A stretch of 10,349 bases of DNA from Prolixibacteraceae bacterium (GTDB taxonomy: Bacteria > Bacteroidota > Bacteroidia > Bacteroidales > Prolixibacteraceae), in assembly GCA_003537645.1 (NCBI GenBank), contig DPRM01000126.1, forward strand, positions 74,246 through 84,594. Reading direction: 5' to 3'. The notes beneath the pieces are model-generated. The model was not told where the DNA came from. It did not search any database and saw only the letters and a list, made by a program, of their open reading frames with translations. Of the stretch, positions 1 through 6,821 are shown in pieces. A program made the position numbers and the translations under genes. Every line of letters begins with the position of its first letter. Positions within the stretch are counted from its first letter, which is position 1.

Positions 1-426
1 CCATTCCAGATTGACGGTAACTTTGGGTGTACTGCAGGTATTGCCGAAATGTTGCTGCAAAGTCAGGATGGCGCGATACATTTGCTGCCAGCCCTTCCTT
101 CGGTGTGGAAAGAAGGAAGCGTAAGCGGACTGAAAGCCAGAGGCGGTTTCGAGGTGGATATGCAATGGCAGAGTGGCGAATTAGCTAAAGCAACAATTAA
201 ATCTGCGCTCGGCGGAAATTGCCGCATCCGTTCTTATTATCCACTGAAAGGTAAGGGATTGAAGGAAGCCAAAGGGGAAAACACAAACGAATTTTTTACT
301 GTGCCTGAAATACAATCGCCTTTGAATCATTCAAATGCACAGGTCAATTCTTCTGACTTAAAGAAATTATTTGAATACGATATAGTTACCAGCAAGGGCG
401 ATGTAATCAATATTGAAAGGCTTTGA
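1..426 (+). CDS. GH95 alpha-L-fucosidase/galactosidase, C-terminal part (5' truncated by window)
   Basis: The reading frame is open from base 1 and ends at a TGA at 424-426, giving the last 141 residues of a larger protein. It begins with PFQIDGNFGCTAGIAEMLLQ, a signature of glycoside hydrolase family 95, followed by IHLLPALPSVWKEGSVSGLKARGG, which is also typical of the family's C-terminal region. GH95 enzymes are retained outside the cytoplasm in Bacteroidota and remove terminal alpha-1,2-L-fucose, or in some members alpha-L-galactose, from plant and host glycans. The Asp in QIDGNFG probably belongs to the catalytic centre (inference from the family). Most members read NFGGTAG here; this one has Cys in place of the second Gly. 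The last 40 or so residues are not conserved family sequence that I recognise. The signal peptide and catalytic barrel lie off the left edge, so substrate cannot be decided. The first Met in the frame, at 49, is internal and is not the start. Confidence 0.88.
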   Translation, partial: PFQIDGNFGCTAGIAEMLLQSQDGAIHLLPALPSVWKEGSVSGLKARGGFEVDMQWQSGELAKATIKSALGGNCRIRSYYPLKGKGLKEAKGENTNEFFTVPEIQSPLNHSNAQVNSSDLKKLFEYDIVTSKGDVINIERL

Positions 427-452
427 TCTGGCGACTGAATCTGTCATCTTAT

Positions 453-507
453 TGGTGTTCAATGTAATGATGCTTTCTATTATTTAGTGCCATTACATTA
501 AACATCA
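453..507. terminator. Long imperfect hairpin between convergent genes, probable bidirectional terminator
   Basis: The arms at 453-469 (TGGTGTTCAATGTAATG) and 491-507 (CATTACATTAAACATCA) pair over 17 positions with one mismatch and one G-U wobble, around a 21-nt loop. It sits in the 86-bp gap between the GH95 stop and the beta-barrel gene stop, where both transcripts must end. On the plus strand a T-rich stretch follows. The long loop and AT-rich stem make it a weaker intrinsic terminator than the one at 3056-3076, so it may instead protect 3' ends. Confidence 0.55.
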
Positions 508-512
508 ATTGA

Positions 513-1025
513 TTATCTTTTCTTGTAGAATGAATATCTTAAATTCAGGATCAGTGGAAATTCCTCGAATGTTTCTTTTGTCTGAAGCAGGTGATTCTGA
601 ACATTAAACTCTTTTACACCGTATTGGTAGCCCAACTCAATGGCAAATCCTTTGCGGTTTATTCTTTTACTGTACCATTCTTTTCCAATCAGTATTCCCG
701 GAATGGGTAAATTTGTCTTTTGTGTTTCGCCGTAAACATTCACCATTTTCCATTTTCCCACCAATCCAAAATAAGTTCGGTCGGTTCGGTTATACATGAT
801 TGCCTTCAGGTATTTAAAACCTATCTCCATATCGTTTGGCTTGAAATCTCCGACTTCAGCGGCTATTCCTCCAAAAAACTCGAATCCTGTAGTTTTCGAT
901 GTCCATATCCGCACATTGGGCTTGGCACTTAGTACAGAAAGTTCACCTCCATAGCCAATCATTTTTTGTGCGAAGGAGCCTGTTCCTATAAAAAGCAACA
1001 GTATTAACAGAGATATTACTCGCAT
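513..1025 (-). CDS. Small secreted outer-membrane beta-barrel-like protein, function unknown
   Basis: The product is 170 residues. It starts with an N-terminal signal peptide: MR, then a hydrophobic stretch of about 12 residues, then GSFAQ, consistent with signal peptidase I cleavage after Ala19 or Gln20. The mature part has alternating polar/aromatic segments such as GFEFFGGIAAEVG, RTYFGLVGKWKMV and GFAIELGYQYGV. It ends in LILNLRYSFYKKR, resembling a closing beta strand. About 150 mature residues would fit a small 8-strand barrel in the outer membrane, but no named family is recognised and no catalytic motif is visible. It begins 27 bp after the acyl-CoA ligase stop on the same strand, so the two may be co-transcribed, without an obvious functional link. 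The ATG at 1025 directly precedes the signal peptide and is a safe start. Confidence 0.75.
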   Translation of the reverse strand: MRVISLLILLLFIGTGSFAQKMIGYGGELSVLSAKPNVRIWTSKTTGFEFFGGIAAEVGDFKPNDMEIGFKYLKAIMYNRTDRTYFGLVGKWKMVNVYGETQKTNLPIPGILIGKEWYSKRINRKGFAIELGYQYGVKEFNVQNHLLQTKETFEEFPLILNLRYSFYKKR

Positions 1026-1052
1026 AAGTATTCTTTTAATTTTCGATTAAAA

Positions 1053-2963
1053 CTATTGGTTAACCCATTTCTTCAACGCGTCTAAATTCCGTTGGTTAAC
1101 GATGTTTTTCGCTTCAGGAGTATAAAGAAACTCCAATTCTTTACTGAAATGCTCGGTTATTTTGCCGCGAACCATTTTCATTGTCGAATTGAGCAGGTGA
1201 TTTTGTTCTGTAAATGCTTCAGGCAAAACGGCAATGGTGGTTGGCAACCAGCGTTCGGGGAACGAATCAGCAAATTTTCCGCCCAATTTGTACGCGTCCA
1301 CTTCCTGCTGAATCAATTTCAGGGCTTCGCCCAAAGCTTCGTCGGTTCCGGATTTCATGCCGCGTTTTTCCAATTCGCGGTTAATAGCGGGCATGTTGGG
1401 CACAATCATTCCTGAAGTGTAAGCATTCTGGTTATTATAGAGCATGCATTGGTCAAAATAAGGCGACTGATCAACCAGCGCTTCCTCGATACCTTCGGGA
1501 CTGAATTTTTCGCCGTCGCTGCCAATCAGCAGGCTTTTGAAACGCCCGAGCACATACAGAAAACCGTCGTTATCCATGTAACCCATGTCGCCGGTGAATA
1601 GCCAGCCGTCTTTGATGGTTTCAGCTGTAGCTTTCGGATTGTTCCAGTAGCCTTTCATCACATTGTCGCCTTTCACCACAATTTCGCCCTTTTCGCCCTG
1701 TGGAAGTTCGTTGCCATCGTTGTCGCAGATTTTAAGGTCCATGTATTTCACCAGTTTTCCTGAAGATCCGAATTTAATGGCGTGCAGCGCATTCGAGGAA
1801 ATTACCGGCGAAGCTTCTGAAAGACCATATCCCTGGCACATCGGCATTCCGATTGCAAAAAAGAAACGTTGCAATTCAATGTCGAGTAGTGCTCCACCGC
1901 CAATAAACAGTTCGAGCTTTCCGCCAAATCCTTCGCGTATTTTCGAGAACAGGATTTTATCGTAGAATTTCAGGAGTGGCTTGTAAATGGCACGTGCGCC
2001 TTTGCCGCGATCATAGCCAAAACCATTGTATTTGTAGGCAATTTTGAGTGCGTGGTTGAACAGTTTTTCGGCAACCGGGCCTTTTGCCCTGATATTCGAT
2101 TCAATTCCTTTCCTGAAATTTTTGGCCAGCGCGGGAACGCTCATCATGATGCTGGGCTGAATTTCCTTGATATTTTTCGGAATATTTTTCAGGGTTTCCA
2201 TCGGAGTTTTCCCAATTTCGAGGGCTGCAATACTCGCTCCGTTGTACATGAGGCAATATAAACAGGCTGTATGCGCGAAAGCGTGATCCCATGGGAGCAG
2301 GGCCAGTGTTTTCCAATCTTCAGTAATGTCCATCAGCGTATTCGACTGCACCACGTTGGCAGCGTAATTGAGTTGCGACAGCATAATTCCTTTCGGATCG
2401 GCTGTAGTGCCCGATGTGTATGAGATGTTGGCAATGTCGTCGGGCTGAATACTCTTATAAATGGCTTCGAAATCTGCATGGTTTGTTTTCATGTATTCAT
2501 CGCCAAGTGCTAAAACTTCGTTGTACGAAATATCGTTTTCGCCCGGGTTTTCCTTGCCATCCATGTAAATTACTTTTTCAAGGTCGGGAAGATCGTTTCT
2601 TATTTCCTCCACTTTCGAAGCATGGCCTTTTGAAACAACAATCATTTTACTTCCTGAATGTGCCAGCCTGAATTTCAGTTCGTTGCCAGAATCGAGTTTT
2701 ACCGATAGCGGAACGTTAATTCCACCTGCATACAAAATTCCGAGTTCCGAGATAATCCAGGCATTCCGGCCTTCCGAAATCAACCCGACACGTTCGCCTT
2801 TTTGAAGTCCAAGCGCTAAAAGCCCCGCGCCAAACCGAAACACCAAATCGTGGGTTTGGCGGTAGGTAGTGCCCTCGTACTTCCCGTTTTGTTTCTCCCA
2901 CAGGTAAATGTTTTCAGGAAATTTAGCAACGCTGGTCTCAAAAAGTTCGATGATCGTTTTCAT
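1053..2963 (-). CDS. Long-chain fatty acid--CoA ligase (AMP-forming), ANL superfamily
   Basis: This cytoplasmic or membrane-associated enzyme activates a fatty acid with ATP to an acyl-adenylate and transfers it to CoA, for phospholipid incorporation or beta-oxidation. Counting from the ATG at 2963 it has 636 residues, normal for bacterial and eukaryote-like long-chain ligases. The phosphate-binding motif YTSGTTADPKG is at about 182-192, the QGYGLSEASP motif at about 377-386, TGD at 457-459, and the hinge GRFKSLLIGSDGEKFSP at about 473-489. STMKMVR near 594-600 probably supplies the C-terminal adenylation lysine. Two positions differ from the common pattern: TTADPKG instead of TTGxPKG, and GRFKS instead of GRxKD/E. 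A TTG eight codons upstream (2987) also keeps the frame open, but it would lie at or next to the predicted transcription start, so ATG is preferred. The exact chain length of the substrate cannot be read from the sequence. Confidence 0.9.
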   Translation of the reverse strand: MKTIIELFETSVAKFPENIYLWEKQNGKYEGTTYRQTHDLVFRFGAGLLALGLQKGERVGLISEGRNAWIISELGILYAGGINVPLSVKLDSGNELKFRLAHSGSKMIVVSKGHASKVEEIRNDLPDLEKVIYMDGKENPGENDISYNEVLALGDEYMKTNHADFEAIYKSIQPDDIANISYTSGTTADPKGIMLSQLNYAANVVQSNTLMDITEDWKTLALLPWDHAFAHTACLYCLMYNGASIAALEIGKTPMETLKNIPKNIKEIQPSIMMSVPALAKNFRKGIESNIRAKGPVAEKLFNHALKIAYKYNGFGYDRGKGARAIYKPLLKFYDKILFSKIREGFGGKLELFIGGGALLDIELQRFFFAIGMPMCQGYGLSEASPVISSNALHAIKFGSSGKLVKYMDLKICDNDGNELPQGEKGEIVVKGDNVMKGYWNNPKATAETIKDGWLFTGDMGYMDNDGFLYVLGRFKSLLIGSDGEKFSPEGIEEALVDQSPYFDQCMLYNNQNAYTSGMIVPNMPAINRELEKRGMKSGTDEALGEALKLIQQEVDAYKLGGKFADSFPERWLPTTIAVLPEAFTEQNHLLNSTMKMVRGKITEHFSKELEFLYTPEAKNIVNQRNLDALKKWVNQ

Positions 2964-2994
2964 AGTTTTTGATGTTTTGTTAGTCAATGGAAAT

Positions 2995-3023
2995 CAAAAG
3001 TACAAATTTTATCATACAGTCAA
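2995..3023 (-). promoter_or_regulatory. Candidate Bacteroidota promoter for the acyl-CoA ligase gene
   Basis: Read on the minus strand, TTGAC around 3019-3023 is followed after an 18-bp spacer by TACTTTTG at 2995-3002. This is an exact match to the TAnnTTTG -7 element of Bacteroidota housekeeping promoters. Transcription would begin near 2988, about 25 nt before the ATG at 2963. This also argues against the upstream TTG start. The elements are short, and the call rests on position as well as match. Confidence 0.5.
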
Positions 3024-3055
3024 CTTTCCGATTCCTTTGTAAAAATTGATCATAC

Positions 3056-3076
3056 AAAAAAAGGGCCGAAGCCCTT
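3056..3076 (-). terminator. Intrinsic terminator of galM
   Basis: On the minus strand, AAGGGC-TTCG-GCCCTT forms a perfect 6-bp stem capped by a UUCG tetraloop, and the arm runs into seven consecutive T (plus-strand A at 3056-3062). It begins 4 bp after the galM stop codon and lies before the ligase promoter, so it separates the two same-strand transcripts. Confidence 0.88.
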
Positions 3077-3080
3077 CTGA

Positions 3081-4127
3081 TTATTTTGTTCCGAATTTGT
3101 AAATCGTTTTTTCGAAGAATTTCTGTCCCGGAGCAAGTGTAACCGGTGCAAAATGAGGTTTGTTGATGGCATCGGGAAAATGCTGTGTTTCGAGCGCAAC
3201 ACCCGAATAGCGGCCAAATTTTTTCTGTCCGTCAATTATTAATTCAGGAATCCAGTAGCCGGTATAAAGTTGAATTCCAGGTTGGGTGGTGTAAACTTCT
3301 ACTTTTCTTCCTGAAGTTTCTTCGCTTAGGCATCCGGCATAAACCATGCTTCCATCATTGTTGTCCAGAACAAAGTTCAGATCGTAACCATCTTCAAGTC
3401 CGGCAATGTCTTTACCGAGTTTTTTTGCTGTAAGGAAATCATTAACAGTGCCTTCTACCGGCAGTATTTCACCTGTCGGAATACTGGCCACATTTAGCGT
3501 AAACGATTTTGCAGGCAATTGAAGTTCGTGATTTAGAATTTGTTCTTTTCCTCCTGTAAGGTTAAAATAGGTGTGGTTGGTCAGGTTTACAATCGTGGTT
3601 TGGTCGGTTTCGGCGCCGTACTCAATCGCCAGTTCGTTGTTGTTATTTAAAGTGTAGGTACAGCTCACCTTTAAATTTCCGGGGTAGCCTTCTTCCATAT
3701 CCGGACTCAGGTAACTCAATTTTACACCTACTATTTCACTTTCCTGAATCATTTCGGCAGCGAACAATCTACGGTCGTAACCAACCAAACCGCCGTGTAA
3801 GTGGTTTGGTCCGTTGTTTACAGCCAGTGAGTAATTTTTACCTTCGAGCGTAAATTTACCTTCGGCAATGCGATTGCAAACACGGCCGCAAATACATCCG
3901 AAATAAGGATAACTTCCTAAATATTCAGTGCTTATATAATTTTCGAACTTTTCAAAACCACAGGCGATATTGGTCAGATTTCCGTTTTTATCCGGTGTTT
4001 CAATTGATGTGATAATGGCTCCGTAATTGGTAATTTTTACGGTCACCTGATTGTTGTTTGTCAGGGTAAATAATTCAACTTCAGATCCTTCGTTTGTTTT
4101 TCCGAAGAGCGATTTAGTGATTTTCAT
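3081..4127 (-). CDS. galM: Aldose 1-epimerase (galactose mutarotase)
   Basis: GalM interconverts the beta and alpha anomers of galactose (and glucose), supplying alpha-D-galactose to galactokinase. The 348-residue length is normal. Family signatures are all present: GRVCNRI (residues 81-87) with the substrate-binding Arg, NHLHGG (108-113) with the first catalytic-site His, TNHTYFNL (183-190) with the general-acid His185, GYDLNF (247-252) with Asp249, and ALETQHFPD (311-319) with the general-base Glu313. No signal peptide is visible, so the protein is cytoplasmic, unlike the secreted epimerases of some Bacteroidota. It is divergent from the GntR-type regulator gene; the 305-bp gap between them holds a direct-repeat element matching one in front of galT, so joint control is likely. 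It ends with its own strong terminator at 3056-3076. Confidence 0.95.
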   Translation of the reverse strand: MKITKSLFGKTNEGSEVELFTLTNNNQVTVKITNYGAIITSIETPDKNGNLTNIACGFEKFENYISTEYLGSYPYFGCICGRVCNRIAEGKFTLEGKNYSLAVNNGPNHLHGGLVGYDRRLFAAEMIQESEIVGVKLSYLSPDMEEGYPGNLKVSCTYTLNNNNELAIEYGAETDQTTIVNLTNHTYFNLTGGKEQILNHELQLPAKSFTLNVASIPTGEILPVEGTVNDFLTAKKLGKDIAGLEDGYDLNFVLDNNDGSMVYAGCLSEETSGRKVEVYTTQPGIQLYTGYWIPELIIDGQKKFGRYSGVALETQHFPDAINKPHFAPVTLAPGQKFFEKTIYKFGTK

Positions 4128-4287
4128 GTTTTTTCTATATTAGAGTTTAGATTCTTAAGTATCGTTCTTGTGTCTGTCATTATTAGTCATCAAATAGTCA
4201 TTTATGGTTATTCATAGTAGAAACTTCTTTCCTCTTGACTAAAAATGATGCGAAGCAAATGACAATAATTGACTTTTACCTGCCTCT

Positions 4288-4313
4288 TGCGACTGAAAAC
4301 TGCGACTGAACAC
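4288..4313. repeat. Tandem 13-bp repeat TGCGACTGAAAAC/TGCGACTGAACAC
   Basis: Two adjacent 13-bp units differ at one base. The 9-mer GCGACTGAA also occurs at 431-439, in the other large intergenic stretch of the left half. The function is unknown; it may be a dispersed intergenic sequence of this genome. Confidence 0.6.
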
Positions 4314-4330
4314 TTTTTTCAACAGGCTTA

Positions 4331-4338
4331 CAAATTTA
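4331..4338 (-). promoter_or_regulatory. Candidate -7 element of the galM promoter
   Basis: The minus strand reads TAAATTTG, a full TAnnTTTG match. The expected -33 position (about 4358-4362) falls inside the ACTGGT direct repeat and has no clear TTG, which would fit an operator overlapping a weak or activator-dependent promoter. The implied leader is about 200 nt, which is long, so another promoter nearer galM is possible. Confidence 0.35.
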
Positions 4339-4352
4339 ATTTTTCTGTTCAG

Positions 4353-4372
4353 ACTGGTAGGTACTGGTTTGT
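4353..4372. promoter_or_regulatory. Putative operator: 10-bp direct repeat ACTGGTAGGT-ACTGGTTTGT
   Basis: Two ACTGGT cores start exactly 10 bp apart, one helical turn, in the divergent region next to the regulator gene. The same pair in opposite orientation, with identical spacing, lies just before galT at 6822-6841. Here it covers the -33 region of the regulator's own promoter and the presumed -33 region of galM. The likely ligand is the GntR-type regulator encoded 60 bp downstream (inference), implying autoregulation. Confidence 0.6.
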
Positions 4373-4400
4373 ATTTTCTTGCGATTTATTTTTACTTTTG
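4369..4400 (+). promoter_or_regulatory. Candidate promoter of the GntR-type regulator gene
   Basis: TTG at 4369-4371 and TACTTTTG at 4393-4400 are separated by 21 bp, fitting the Bacteroidota -33/-7 pattern. Transcription would begin about 25-30 nt before the GTG start. The -33 element overlaps the second half of the ACTGGT repeat, so a bound repressor would block it. Confidence 0.5.
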
Positions 4401-4432
4401 AAAACTGTTAACCCAACTTAAAATCAGAACGA

Positions 4433-5431
4433 GTGAAGAACATTCAGATTGATGATTCTTTAGGTGTGCCAAAATACCGCCAAATAATTAACTCCATTTA
4501 CTCGGCAATTTCGATCGGTGAACTGAAAATGGGAGATAAAATACCTTCGCTGAACCAGATTTGTGCTGAATTTGAGTTGTCGCGCGATACAGTGATGGTG
4601 GCGTTCAACGAGCTGAAAGCGAAAGGAATTATCAATTCTATTCCCGGGAAAGGATATTACATCAACAGTACCGAAATTAATCTCGACCAAAAGATATTTG
4701 TGCTTTTTGATGAACTCAACGCTTTTAAAGAAGATCTATATACTTCAGTGCTGAACAGTCTGGATGCCAAATCGAGTGTTGATATTTATTTTCATCACTT
4801 TAATTATCAGGTATTTAAAGATTTGATTTCTGAAAGTGTTGGTAAATACACCTCGTATGTAATTATGCCAGCCACTTTCGATTTTACTGCTGATATTATA
4901 GGAAAACTCCCCAAAGACAAAGTTTATATTCTTGACCGTAAAAAGGACGATCTTTCGGATTATCCGGTGGTTTATCAGGATTTTGAGCAAGATGTTTACG
5001 AAGCATTGAACGACGGACTGGATTTGCTCCGTAAATACAATAAGCTGATTATGATTTTTCCAGGAGGAAAAGAACCGGAAGGGCGAATGATTGGTTTTCA
5101 GCGGTTCTGTAAGGAGAAGGGTTTCGCATCGGAAATTATTCGTAACCTCGAAAACAAGACGGTGAAAAATGGCGAAGCGTATTTTGTGCCGTCCGACCGT
5201 AATTTGGTCAGGTTGGTAAAAATGGCTGCCGATAAAAACCTGCAATTGGGCAAAGATTTGGGCATTGTGTCGTTTAACGACACAGTGCTGAAAGAAGTGG
5301 TTGCCGGAGGAATTACCACTATATCAACTGATTTCAATCTGATGGGACAGACGCTGGCCAAAATGATTCAGGAGCGGAATGCCGGAAAAATCAGAAACCA
5401 GTCGGCATTGATCAGGAGAAACTCTTTGTAG
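4433..5431 (+). CDS. GntR-family transcriptional regulator with LacI-like sensor domain, probable galactose-locus regulator
   Basis: The product has 332 residues and starts at GTG; the wing-helix domain begins right after it and no later Met fits. Residues about 12-78 are a GntR winged helix-turn-helix (MGDKIPSLNQICAEFELSR, then a recognition helix and PGKGYYI wing). Residues about 86-320 resemble a LacI/periplasmic-binding-protein sensor, with GIVSFNDT (277-284) and ISTDFNLMG (297-305) as typical late landmarks. This GntR-plus-sugar-sensor architecture is that of AraR-type regulators, in which sugar binding changes DNA affinity. The position divergent from galM and upstream of galT-galK-transporter suggests that galactose or a related intermediate is the ligand (inference). 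The C-terminal end seems short but complete. The AlbA_2 gene starts 12 bp after the stop, so the two are probably translated from one transcript. Hand-counted GC in 4801-5100 is about 37%. Confidence 0.85.
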   Translation: MKNIQIDDSLGVPKYRQIINSIYSAISIGELKMGDKIPSLNQICAEFELSRDTVMVAFNELKAKGIINSIPGKGYYINSTEINLDQKIFVLFDELNAFKEDLYTSVLNSLDAKSSVDIYFHHFNYQVFKDLISESVGKYTSYVIMPATFDFTADIIGKLPKDKVYILDRKKDDLSDYPVVYQDFEQDVYEALNDGLDLLRKYNKLIMIFPGGKEPEGRMIGFQRFCKEKGFASEIIRNLENKTVKNGEAYFVPSDRNLVRLVKMAADKNLQLGKDLGIVSFNDTVLKEVVAGGITTISTDFNLMGQTLAKMIQERNAGKIRNQSALIRRNSL

Positions 5432-5443
5432 CTGAATTTTAAT

Positions 5444-6796
5444 ATGATAGAGACTAATCGCATAGAATTCAAGAGCGAGCTTACCGATAATCTGGAAAGA
5501 GAAGTGGTCGCATTTCTCAATTATCGGGAGGGTGGTTTTATTTATATTGGAATCGATAAATTGGGAAATATTGTAGGTGTAAAAGATTCAGATGGCGATC
5601 AACTCAAGATAAAGGATCGTTTGAAACACAATATCTCACCATCATGTTTGGGTTTGTTTGACGTTGTTTCTGAACAAAAGGAAGGTAAGTCAATCATAAA
5701 AGTAATTGTGGCCAGCGGATCGGAGAAACCTTATTCGTTGAAGAGATTTGGAATGACGGAAAAGGGATTTTTTATCCGGGTTGGTTCGGCAACAGAGCCT
5801 ATGCCGCAGCGAATGATTGATGAGTTGTTTTCGAAAAGGGTGAGAAATTCGATTAGTAAAATTAAATCGAACTGTCAGGATTTGACCTTCGAACAGCTTA
5901 AAATCTATTATGAAGCCACAGGTAGCAAATTGAATTCTAGATTCGCCCAGAATTTGGAATTAGTTACTGAAGAGGGGTTTTATAATTATGTAGCTTATTT
6001 GTTGGCCGACAACAACGGAACATCTGTTAAAGTTGCTAAATATAAAGGCACAACAAGAGTCTATTTGATTGAGAATAATGAATATGGATATTGCTCTTTG
6101 GTTAAGGCGACCAAACAAGTGCTTGATAAACTGGAACTTGAAAATAAAACTCTGGCCAAAATAACATCGAAGGAAAGGGAGGAAAAACGGTTGTGGAGTC
6201 CGATTGCTTTGCGCGAAGCGGTTATCAATGCAATTGTTCATAACGATTATACCAATGAAGTTCCACCAAAATTTGAAATCTTTGATGATCGGATTGAAAT
6301 CACTTCAGCAGGTGGATTACCAGAAGCTTTAAATCAAGACGAATTTTTCGATGGTGTTTCTGTTCCGCGGAATAAAGAATTGATGCGGGTTTTTAAGGAT
6401 TTGGAGATGGTGGAACAAATGGGATCCGGGGTGCCAAGAATACTGGAAAGCTATGGCAAGGAGTTTTTTAGTTTCTCGCAGAATTTTTTAAGAATGTCTT
6501 TCCCCAAAGAATTAGAAGAGGTTGATGGTGGTACAATAGGTGGTCAAGTTGGTGGTCAAGTTGGTGGTCAAGTTGGTGGTCAAGTTGGTGAAATTGCAAA
6601 TAAACTTACTTCTGGGGCTCAAAAGGTATTAGAGTTGATTCTTGCAAATCCAAGAATTTCAAGGAAGGATCTATCACAAATACTAGGCATTAACGAATCA
6701 GCGATACAAAAATATTTAAAGCTTCTGAAAGAGAAGAAAATAATTGAGAGAGTAGGTACAACAACGGGATATTGGAAAATTTTAGCCGGAGCATAA
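5444..6796 (+). CDS. AlbA_2 (Schlafen-like) / HATPase-fold protein with C-terminal winged helix, putative transcriptional regulator
   Basis: The product has 450 residues, the usual size for COG2865-type proteins often labelled RecG-related or ATP-binding proteins. Residues about 5-125 form the AlbA_2 domain (IEFKSEL, GGFIYIGIDKLGNIVGV, FFIRVGSAT). Residues about 250-335 carry a GHKL-like ATP-binding fold: LREAVINAIVHNDY is the N-box with its Asn, FDDRIEITSAGGLP the first Gly-box and EQMGSGVPRI the second. A linker of four GGQV repeats (366-381) is followed by a winged helix (about 390-446; ISRKDLSQILGINESAIQKYLKLL). The family is thought to bind nucleic acid and ATP, but specific roles are largely unknown; some members accompany mobile or defence islands. 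Here it sits between the regulator and galT, the only locus member without an obvious galactose role. It may be a second regulator of the locus or a passenger insertion; the sequence does not decide. Confidence 0.85.
   Translation: MIETNRIEFKSELTDNLEREVVAFLNYREGGFIYIGIDKLGNIVGVKDSDGDQLKIKDRLKHNISPSCLGLFDVVSEQKEGKSIIKVIVASGSEKPYSLKRFGMTEKGFFIRVGSATEPMPQRMIDELFSKRVRNSISKIKSNCQDLTFEQLKIYYEATGSKLNSRFAQNLELVTEEGFYNYVAYLLADNNGTSVKVAKYKGTTRVYLIENNEYGYCSLVKATKQVLDKLELENKTLAKITSKEREEKRLWSPIALREAVINAIVHNDYTNEVPPKFEIFDDRIEITSAGGLPEALNQDEFFDGVSVPRNKELMRVFKDLEMVEQMGSGVPRILESYGKEFFSFSQNFLRMSFPKELEEVDGGTIGGQVGGQVGGQVGGQVGEIANKLTSGAQKVLELILANPRISRKDLSQILGINESAIQKYLKLLKEKKIIERVGTTTGYWKILAGA
6539..6586 (+). 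repeat. Four perfect 12-bp tandem repeats (GGTGGTCAAGTT) encoding (GGQV)4
   Basis: Four identical 12-bp copies lie inside the AlbA_2/HATPase gene, encoding GGQV four times at residues 366-381. The next unit begins GGTG and then diverges. Because the period is a multiple of three, slippage would change linker length without a frameshift. GGQV-type linkers are known in this protein family, but perfect identity at DNA level suggests recent expansion (inference). Confidence 0.9.
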
Positions 6797-6821
6797 GAAT
6801 CTCCAAAAATTATCTACTTTT

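Larger units (their letters stand above)
4128..4432. other. Divergent intergenic control region between galM and the regulator gene
   Basis: The 305 bp hold no ORF or RNA gene that I can support. The regulator-proximal end (4331-4400) carries the ACTGGT direct repeat and two candidate promoters, annotated separately. The remaining 190 bp or so would be galM leader if the promoter at 4331 is used. They contain a tandem TGCGACTGAA repeat (4288-4313) and three GTCAT boxes at 4176, 4186 and 4197. I see no riboswitch-like structure that I could name. Confidence 0.6.

Noticed and set aside
2964..2987. TTG start adding eight residues to the acyl-CoA ligase
   Set aside because: The TTG coincides with the predicted transcription start, while the ATG at 2963 gives the normal family N-terminus.
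4745..5245. 166-residue open frame on the minus strand across the regulator gene
   Set aside because: It lies fully antisense to a well-supported GntR-type gene, has no recognisable domain and has biased, non-protein-like composition. It is a shadow frame.
6539..6586. Short repeat array considered as CRISPR-like
   Set aside because: The units are 12 bp, contiguous without spacers and in frame within a coding sequence.
5444..6796. AlbA_2 gene considered as an anti-phage defence system
   Set aside because: There is no partner nuclease, helicase or toxin nearby and the setting is metabolic; membership of a broad family alone does not support defence.
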